From an uncultured Collinsella sp. (GTDB lineage: Bacteria > Actinomycetota > Coriobacteriia > Coriobacteriales > Coriobacteriaceae): a stretch of 18,080 bases of DNA. Every line of letters begins with the position of its first letter. The stretch's first letter is position 1. The notes under the pieces are model-generated. The model saw nothing but the letters and a program-made list of their open reading frames with translations, was not told the origin of the DNA and made no database searches. Shown in pieces: positions 7,897-12,880 of the stretch. The stretch is from contig URRN01000018.1 in assembly GCA_900550185.1 (NCBI GenBank), positions 1 through 18,080 of the forward strand. The letters are read 5' to 3'. The translations under genes and the position numbers were made by a program.

Positions 7897-8230
7897 CCAT
7901 ACCGAGAAGTCAAGTTGTTACAAATGGGGCCGTAAAGCGAGTCGGTATCCGCCGGGCCTTATACTGAGCTTCCGGTGAACGGTATCAAGCGTCTGGTAAA
8001 CGGTAATTTGTTTACCAGAAATGAATAGGACAAACTTTTTTCTGAATAAAAATGAAAATGGTTGAGACGTGGTACGAATCGCTAATTCTATTCATAGCTT
8101 TATTGGAAATATACAATTTGAGGGTGGTTTAACAAAGTTTAGTTCCATTTGATTTCTGGATTGAAAACGCGTTTAAGCACGTAAATACGCTTTATTAAGA
8201 TGAAGTGTGCCATGCGTGAAGTATATGTGT
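7897..8230. other. AT-rich spacer upstream of arcA copy 2
   Basis: About 330 bp of lower GC without a credible gene. Apart from the repeat/palindrome cluster at 7974-8018 only isolated -10-like strings such as TATACAAT (8112-8119) are seen, with no matching -35. Confidence 0.6.
7974..8018. promoter_or_regulatory. Third 21-bp-spaced repeat pair with overlapping palindrome
   Basis: GGTGAACGGTAT (7974-7985) and GGTAAACGGTAA (7995-8006) are direct repeats 21 bp apart. The first is nearly identical to the distal repeats before the two arcA genes when these are read on the minus strand (GATGAACGGTAT and GGTGAACGGCAT). The second overlaps an inverted repeat with 9-bp arms, CTGGTAAAC (7993-8001) and GTTTACCAG (8010-8018), separated by 8 bp. 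It is about 370 bp upstream of arcA copy 2 and 170 bp past the aminotransferase gene. Confidence 0.5.
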
Positions 8231-8299
8231 ATGCCGTTCACCCCCTATAAAAAACCGTTCGGGGGCAAGGTGGAAGTATGAGCTGATTTTGGATATAAA
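8231..8299 (+). promoter_or_regulatory. arcA copy 2 promoter with paired CCGTTC operator
   Basis: CCGTTC at 8234 and 8255 (21 bp apart), then GGTGGAA, TGGAAG (8271-8276) and, after 17 bp, TATAAA (8294-8299). Element order and spacing match arcA copy 1, although the sequence between the elements differs. Predicted start near 8306, giving a leader of about 76 nt. Confidence 0.55.
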
Positions 8300-8314
8300 T
8301 ATGTCGTCAGCAAT

Positions 8315-8364
8315 AACGCCTCACACGGAGGGGCGCTAACGAATCGGCCCTGACAAGGGCCCGA
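8315..8364 (+). promoter_or_regulatory. arcA copy 2 leader: two conserved hairpins
   Basis: Hairpin I pairs AACGCCTC (8315-8322) with GGGGCGCT (8330-8337), with one mismatch and one wobble, around the loop ACACGGA. Hairpin II pairs TCGGCCCT (8344-8351) with AGGGCCCGA (8356-8364) with a bulged C. Compared with copy 1, hairpin II has grown by base pairs changed on both sides, while the loop of hairpin I is nearly constant. Confidence 0.5.
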
Positions 8365-9622
8365 AAGAAAGGTAGGAGGCCATGACGAAAGGTCTGCACG
8401 TGCCTTCCGAGATCGGCAAGCTCAGGAAGGTCTGCCTGCACCGTCCCGGCGACGAGCTCCTCAACCTGCCGCCCGACGAGCTCGAGCGACTCCTGTTCGA
8501 CGACGTCCCGTTCCTGGAGGTCGCGCAGCAGGAGCACGACACCTTCGCCCAGATCCTGAGGGACCAGGGCGTGGAGGTCCTCTATCTCGAGAACCTCGTC
8601 GCTGAGGTGTTCGACCAGGTCCCCGGCGCCCGCGCCGAGTTCACCGACCAGTACATCGCCGAGGCCGGCATCCGCGGCCAGCACATGCCGCAGATCGTCC
8701 GCGAGAAGCTGGACTCCATCGAGGACAACCTCGAGTTCGTCAAGAAGACCATGGCCGGCATGACCAAGTCCGAGATAGACATGCCCCTCACGGCGTCCAC
8801 GACCCTCGACTCCCTGGTCAACTCCGAGTCCGAGTCCGACCTGATCATCGACCCGATGCCCAACCTCTACTTCACCCGCGACCCGTTCGCGGTCGTCGGC
8901 GAGGGCGTCAACCTCAACCGCATGTACTCGGTCACCCGCAACCGCGAGACCCTGTACGGCAAGTACATCTTCAAGTACCACCCCGACTACAAGGACGTCT
9001 CGCTGTACTTCCGCCGCGACTGCCAGTTCCACACCGAGGGCGGCGACGTGCTGAACATCAACGAGAAGACCCTCGCCGTCGGCATCTCCCAGCGCACCCA
9101 GGCCGCCGCGATCGACGTCATGGCCCAGAACATCTTCTGGAACTCCGACTCCAAGGTCGAGCGCATCCTGGCCTTCGACATCCCGGTCTCGCGCGCCTTC
9201 ATGCACCTCGACACGGTCTTCACCCAGATCGACGTCGATAAGTTCACGATCCACCCCGCCATCATGGGCACCCTGCGCGTCTACGAGCTGACCGCCGGCA
9301 AGAACCCGGGCGACGTGAACATCCGCCTGATCGAGGACACCCTCGAGCACGTCCTGGAGGACGCCACCGGCGTCGACCAGGTCAAGCTGATCCCCTGCGG
9401 CGGCGGCGACCCGATCGCGGCCTCCCGCGAGCAGTGGAACGACGGCTCCAACACCCTGTGCGTCGAGCCCGGCAAGATCTGCGTCTACGCCCGCAACACC
9501 GTCACCAACGACGTGCTGTACAAGGAGGGCCTGGACCTTCTCGTCGTGCCCTCCGCCGAGCTCTCCCGCGGCCGCGGCGGCCCGCGCTGCATGAGCATGC
9601 CCTTCTGGCGCGAGGACCTCTA
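8358..9622 (+). repeat. 1265-bp direct repeat, copy 2 (arcA block)
   Basis: Identical to 5268-6532 as read. Sequence similarity stops at the third base of the stop codon on the right; on the left it continues only as scattered conserved elements. Confidence 0.93.
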
Positions 9623-9623
9623 A
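8382..9623 (+). CDS. arcA: Arginine deiminase, copy 2
   Basis: Same 413-residue protein as copy 1, with Asp167, Glu219, His275, Asp277 and Cys403 intact, so both genes should encode active enzyme. This copy heads the arcA-arcB-arcD order expected for the arginine deiminase pathway: the carbamoyltransferase gene follows after 105 nt containing two hairpins. The start is fixed by the same GTAGGAGGCC ribosome-binding site. The stop is TAA where copy 1 has TAG, the first base difference after 1265 identical bases. Because both products are identical, any difference in role must come from the promoter, the leader or the linked genes. Confidence 0.97.
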   Translation: MTKGLHVPSEIGKLRKVCLHRPGDELLNLPPDELERLLFDDVPFLEVAQQEHDTFAQILRDQGVEVLYLENLVAEVFDQVPGARAEFTDQYIAEAGIRGQHMPQIVREKLDSIEDNLEFVKKTMAGMTKSEIDMPLTASTTLDSLVNSESESDLIIDPMPNLYFTRDPFAVVGEGVNLNRMYSVTRNRETLYGKYIFKYHPDYKDVSLYFRRDCQFHTEGGDVLNINEKTLAVGISQRTQAAAIDVMAQNIFWNSDSKVERILAFDIPVSRAFMHLDTVFTQIDVDKFTIHPAIMGTLRVYELTAGKNPGDVNIRLIEDTLEHVLEDATGVDQVKLIPCGGGDPIAASREQWNDGSNTLCVEPGKICVYARNTVTNDVLYKEGLDLLVVPSAELSRGRGGPRCMSMPFWREDL

Positions 9624-9635
9624 GTCTTTAACGTT

Positions 9636-9683
9636 CCGGTGCGGTCCCCCTACAACCGCACCGGTTTCGCCCGTCAAACGGGC
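9636..9683 (+). promoter_or_regulatory. Two hairpins between arcA copy 2 and the carbamoyltransferase gene
   Basis: CCGGTGCGG (9636-9644) pairs with CCGCACCGG (9656-9664), followed by TTT; immediately after, GCCCGT (9669-9674) pairs with ACGGGC (9678-9683) around CAA. The first looks like a weak terminator, the second may protect an RNA end. They could lower downstream expression relative to arcA. Confidence 0.5.
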
Positions 9684-9728
9684 AACACTATTACTTATGT
9701 AATTCATTTTTTCGAAAGGAAACGAACC

Positions 9729-10724
9729 ATGGGTGTTAACCTCTCCGGCCGTAGCTTCCTCAAGCTCCTCGACCTCTCCACCGAGGAGATCGAGTACTTG
9801 CTCAAGCTTTCCAAGAACTTCAAGGACATGAAGCGCGCTGGCGTTCCGCACCGCTATCTCGAGGGCAAGAACATCGTTCTGCTCTTCCAGAAGACCTCCA
9901 CTCGTACCCGCTGCGCCTTCGAGGTCGGCGGCATGGACCTGGGCATGGGCGTGACCTATCTCGATCCCGGTTCGTCGCAGATGGGCAAGAAGGAGTCCAT
10001 CGAGGACACCGCCCGCGTTCTCGGCCGTATGTATGACGGCATCGAGTTCCGTGGCTTTGCCCAGGACGACGTCGAGGAGCTCGCTGCTAAGTCCGGCGTG
10101 CCCGTGTGGAACGGCCTGACCACTGAGTGGCATCCCACCCAGATGCTCGCCGATATCCTGACCGTCCAGGAGAACTTCAACTACGACATCAAGGGCAAGA
10201 CCCTCGTCTTCATGGGCGACTGCAAGAACAATGTCGCTCGCTCCCTCATGGTTGTCTGCTCCAAGCTCGGCATGAACTTCGTGGCCTGCGGCCCCGAGGA
10301 GTGCATGCCCGCCGACGACGTCATCGAGGCCTGCAAGCCCATCGCCGAGGCCAACGGCTGCACCATCAAGCTGACCACCGACGTCAAGGACGGCGTCACC
10401 GGTGCCGACGTTATCTACACCGATGTGTGGGTCTCCATGGGCGAGCCCGACGAGGTCTGGGCCGAGCGCATCGCTCAGCTCACCCCGTATCGCGTTACCT
10501 CCGAGGTCATGGCTATGGCCAACCCGGGTGCCATCTTCCTGCACTGCCTGCCCAGCTTCCACGACACCAACACCACCATTGGCGCCGAGAAGTGCGAGCA
10601 GTTCGGCATCACCGAGCAGGAGGTCACCGACGAGGTCTTCGAGAGCCCCGCTTCCAAGGTCTTCGACGAGGCCGAGAACCGCATGCACACCATCAAGGCT
10701 GTCATGTACGCCACGCTCAAGTAA
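9729..10724 (+). CDS. arcB: Ornithine carbamoyltransferase, probably catabolic
   Basis: A 331-residue enzyme of normal length. Carbamoyl-phosphate site STRTR (57-61), HPTQ (135-138), ornithine-binding SMG loop (236-238) and HCLP with the active cysteine (272-275, Cys273) are all present. It interconverts citrulline plus phosphate and ornithine plus carbamoyl phosphate. Sequence alone does not separate anabolic ArgF from catabolic ArcB; placement directly behind arginine deiminase and before a YfcC-type carrier supports the catabolic direction. The start MGVNLSGRSF follows AAAGGA at a 9-nt spacing; an open frame begins 30 codons earlier without conserved residues. A strong terminator follows, so the permease gene is partly or wholly separate in transcription. 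Confidence 0.93.
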   Translation: MGVNLSGRSFLKLLDLSTEEIEYLLKLSKNFKDMKRAGVPHRYLEGKNIVLLFQKTSTRTRCAFEVGGMDLGMGVTYLDPGSSQMGKKESIEDTARVLGRMYDGIEFRGFAQDDVEELAAKSGVPVWNGLTTEWHPTQMLADILTVQENFNYDIKGKTLVFMGDCKNNVARSLMVVCSKLGMNFVACGPEECMPADDVIEACKPIAEANGCTIKLTTDVKDGVTGADVIYTDVWVSMGEPDEVWAERIAQLTPYRVTSEVMAMANPGAIFLHCLPSFHDTNTTIGAEKCEQFGITEQEVTDEVFESPASKVFDEAENRMHTIKAVMYATLK

Positions 10725-10739
10725 GAGCATCTAGCATCT

Positions 10740-10776
10740 CGCTCGGGGTGTATTGCTGCACACCCCGAGCGGTTTT
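10740..10776 (+). terminator. Rho-independent terminator after arcB
   Basis: Stem CGCTCGGGGTGT (10740-10751) with ACACCCCGAGCG (10760-10771), 12 bp without mismatch, an 8-nt loop, then GTTTT. Confidence 0.88.
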
Positions 10777-10788
10777 ATCTGGTAATAA

Positions 10789-10837
10789 TCTCGCATCAAG
10801 CGGCAGGCACGGCACGGAAGAGCCGCTTCTGGCGAGA
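10789..10837 (+). promoter_or_regulatory. Leader hairpin before the permease gene
   Basis: TCTCGC (10789-10794) pairs with GCGAGA (10832-10837) and AAGCGGC (10798-10804) with GCCGCTT (10822-10828), leaving a symmetric 3x3 internal loop. The 17-nt apical loop contains GGCACGGCACGG. It lies between the arcB terminator and the ribosome-binding site of the permease gene and has no U-tract. Confidence 0.42.
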
Positions 10838-10871
10838 TCAGTAAATGATTTATGAAGGGGGGATGAGAACT

Positions 10872-12350
10872 ATGACTGAGACCGCTAAGAAAAAGCGCGG
10901 TATGCCTTCATCGTTCACCATTCTTCTTGCTCTGCTGGCAATTGTCGCAGTGATTACCGTTATCGTCTCCGGCACGTCCGGCGGCGCGGTTACTGCCGCC
11001 CGTCTGAGCGATTTCTGCACCGCCCCGATTAAGGGCTTCGCTGACGCTCTGCCCGTCTGCCTCTTCGTTATGATCCTGGGCGGCTTCCTCGGTATGATGA
11101 CCGAGACCGGCGCCCTGGACAACGGCATCGCCGTTCTGGTGCAGAAGCTTAAGGGCAACGAGATTATGCTCATTCCCGTGCTGATGCTCATCTTCTCCCT
11201 CGGTGGTACCACCTATGGTATGTGCGAGGAGACCGTTCCCTTCTACGCCCTGCTCGCCGCTACCATGATGGCTGCTGGCTTCGACCCCATGGTCGGTGCC
11301 GCTACCGTCCTGCTCGGCGCTGGCTGCGGCTGCCTGGGCTCCACGGTTAACCCGTTCGCCGTCGGCGCTGCCGTCGACGCTCTGACCGGCGTTGGCATTG
11401 AGGTCAACCAGTCCATCATCATCGGCCTCGGTGCCGTCCTGTGGATTGTCACTACCGCTATGTCCATCTTCTTCGTGATGAGCTACGCCAAGAAGGTCAA
11501 GGCTGACAAGGGTTCCACCATCCTGTCGATGCAGGAGCTCAAGGACGCCGAAGAGGCTCACGGCAAGGCTGCTTCCGAGGTCCACAAGGAGGTCAAGCTC
11601 ACCGGTCGTCAGAAGGGTGTTCTGATTGCCTTCGCCTTCACCTTCGTCGTCATGATCGTCGGCTTCATTCCGCTGGCCGACCTCAACGAGGGCGTCGCTA
11701 ACTTCTTCGACGCTGGCGCTGTCTACGACGCCGACGGTAACGCCGTCGTCCAGGGCTGGTCTGCCCTGATCACCGGCCTGCCCATTGGCCAGTGGTACTT
11801 CGACGAGGCTTCCACCTGGTTCTTCCTTATGGCCGTCCTGATCGGTATCATCGGTGGCCTGTCCGAGAAGCAGATCGTCAACACCTTCATTACCGGCGCT
11901 GCCGACATGATGTCCGTTGTCCTCGTCATCGCTCTCGCCCGTGGTATCTCCGTCCTCATGGCTAACACCGGCCTCGACGTCTTCGTCCTCGACGCTGCCG
12001 CCAATGCTCTGGCTGGCCTGTCCGGCGTGATCTTCGCTCCCATGAGCTTCCTGGTCTACTTCGGCCTGTCCTTCCTGATCCCCTCGACCTCCGGTATGGC
12101 TACCGTCTCCATGCCCATCATGGGACCGCTGGCTGTTAAGCTCGGCTTCTCGCCCGAGGTCATGGTCATGATCTTCTCTGCCGCCATCGGTGTCGTGAAC
12201 CTGTTCACCCCGACCTCCGGCGCCATCATGGGCGGTCTCGCCCTGGCCAAGATCGAGTGGACGACCTGGCTCAAGTTTGCCCTTAAGCTCATCGTCGCGC
12301 TCTCTGTCGTCTGCGCCATCATCCTGACCGTCGCCTGCGTGTTGATCTAA
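10872..12350 (+). CDS. arcD: YfcC-family permease, probable arginine/ornithine antiporter
   Basis: A 492-residue integral membrane protein of about 12 hydrophobic segments, for example 14-34, 60-78, 98-116, 122-137, 182-206, 249-268, 316-330, 343-362, 384-404 and 468-491. A charged cytoplasmic-type loop lies at 205-250. Conserved loop blocks of the YfcC group are seen: GGTTYGMCEETVPFY (111-125), GCLGSTVNPFA (153-163), PSTSGMATVSMP (404-415) and FTPTSGAIMG (445-454). YfcC-type carriers serve as ArcD arginine/ornithine exchangers in several arginine-deiminase loci of Gram-positive bacteria; here that role is inferred from family and neighbours. The ATG at 10872 is preferred because AAGGGGGG lies about 10 nt upstream; an ATG three codons earlier sits directly against it. 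Confidence 0.85.
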   Translation: MTETAKKKRGMPSSFTILLALLAIVAVITVIVSGTSGGAVTAARLSDFCTAPIKGFADALPVCLFVMILGGFLGMMTETGALDNGIAVLVQKLKGNEIMLIPVLMLIFSLGGTTYGMCEETVPFYALLAATMMAAGFDPMVGAATVLLGAGCGCLGSTVNPFAVGAAVDALTGVGIEVNQSIIIGLGAVLWIVTTAMSIFFVMSYAKKVKADKGSTILSMQELKDAEEAHGKAASEVHKEVKLTGRQKGVLIAFAFTFVVMIVGFIPLADLNEGVANFFDAGAVYDADGNAVVQGWSALITGLPIGQWYFDEASTWFFLMAVLIGIIGGLSEKQIVNTFITGAADMMSVVLVIALARGISVLMANTGLDVFVLDAAANALAGLSGVIFAPMSFLVYFGLSFLIPSTSGMATVSMPIMGPLAVKLGFSPEVMVMIFSAAIGVVNLFTPTSGAIMGGLALAKIEWTTWLKFALKLIVALSVVCAIILTVACVLI

Positions 12351-12362
12351 GTACCCAACGGG

Positions 12363-12436
12363 TACCCCACGGAAACCTTGACGATCCTGTAGAGGATCAC
12401 CTGGTCATCGTCTGTCCGGTGGGGTAAACCCACCGG
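12363..12436 (+). promoter_or_regulatory. Mutually exclusive hairpins downstream of arcD
   Basis: TACCCCAC (12363-12370) can pair with GTGGGGTA (12419-12426), enclosing GACGAT/ATCGTC (12380-12385 with 12407-12412) or GATCCT/AGGATC (12383-12388 with 12393-12398). The segment 12416-12423 (CCGGTGGG) can instead pair with CCCACCGG (12429-12436) around GTAAA. The two folds share bases, as in a switch or attenuator, though no gene follows closely. Confidence 0.42.
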
Positions 12437-12452
12437 TAGACTCCTACCTTTA

Positions 12453-12490
12453 GCCCCCTTCCGTTCCGTGCGCGGGAGGGGGCGCTCTTG
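12453..12490 (+). terminator. Terminator-like hairpin in the arcD 3' region
   Basis: GCCCCCTTCCG (12453-12463) pairs with CGGGAGGGGGC (12473-12483) with one wobble and a 9-nt loop; GCTCTTG follows, a poor U-tract. Probably ends the arcD transcript. Confidence 0.6.
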
Positions 12491-12491
12491 T

Positions 12492-12519
12492 GTTCCGGCG
12501 TTTTACCAAACGCCGGAAC
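12492..12519. repeat. 12-bp perfect inverted repeat
   Basis: GTTCCGGCGTTT (12492-12503) and AAACGCCGGAAC (12508-12519) around TACC. No U-tract on either strand; it follows the previous hairpin by 9 nt. Confidence 0.6.
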
Positions 12520-12532
12520 CACTCGACGCTAC

Positions 12533-12630
12533 AAGCCCGCCAGAGCGGCAATCTGACGTTCAATCGTCGGGCATGGCCAAAAGGCATATGCCCTCCTCTT
12601 TCACGTTACCTTGCTCGCTCTGGCGGGCTT
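12533..12630. repeat. Junction-shaped structured element closed by a 14-bp stem
   Basis: AAGCCCGCCAGAGC (12533-12546) pairs perfectly with GCTCTGGCGGGCTT (12617-12630) 70 nt later. Inside, GACG/CGTC (12555-12558 with 12565-12568) abuts GGGCAT/ATGCCC (12569-12574 with 12588-12593), the latter capped by GCC-AAAA-GGC. The whole can fold as a three-way junction. No protein frame of quality. It could be a non-coding RNA, a REP/MITE-like element, or a decayed gene end. Confidence 0.48.
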
Positions 12631-12704
12631 TCGCTGGCTTATGCTCAACCTGCGACGTTTCCATTATTGATACAAAGGCCAGGTTTGTTTGAACCAAAAA
12701 GGGG

Positions 12705-12773
12705 AAGTTGCGGTGGAATAGTTCCTGTTTGGCCGTCTTGAGGGGTTAAACGGGAACTATTTCACCGCAACTT
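12705..12773. repeat. 26-bp imperfect inverted repeat
   Basis: Arms 12705-12730 and 12748-12773 pair over 26 bp with only two G.U wobbles and no bulge, around a 17-nt loop (12731-12747). The left arm begins AAGTTGCGGTGGAATAG and the right arm ends TTTCACCGCAACTT. No U-tract on either side, so it is not a classical terminator. Confidence 0.7.
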
Positions 12774-12835
12774 ATCGATGGCGTGTTTGGTTGGTGCCAG
12801 TTGATTGCTTGGGCGTTGGGGAGGGTCTGCTCCGT

Positions 12836-12841
12836 TATAAT
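12836..12841 (+). promoter_or_regulatory. -10 box for the DUF1846 gene
   Basis: A perfect TATAAT 39 nt before the ATG. TTGGGG at 12816-12821 is too close (14 bp) for a standard -35, so the upstream element is unclear. Confidence 0.5.
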
Positions 12842-12880
12842 CGCCTAGAACATTAATTGGAAACGGGACGGGAGCCATAC

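Noticed and set aside
5268..9622. The arcA duplication as a composite transposon or insertion element
   Set aside because: No transposase, terminal inverted repeats or target-site duplications, and the repeat borders coincide with the gene's translation unit.
8307..10730. 807-codon open frame on the minus strand, antisense to arcA copy 2 and the carbamoyltransferase gene (and a similar 492-codon frame over copy 1)
   Set aside because: The real genes on the plus strand have complete catalytic motifs. The antisense frame is rich in Gly, Val, Ala, Asp, Leu with repeated valine/aspartate patterns, the expected mirror of C/G-ending codons, and has no ribosome-binding site.
12351..12880. Small proteins in the gap (74- and 83-codon frames)
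   Set aside because: They cross the hairpins and inverted repeats, lack ribosome-binding sites and show no codon preference.
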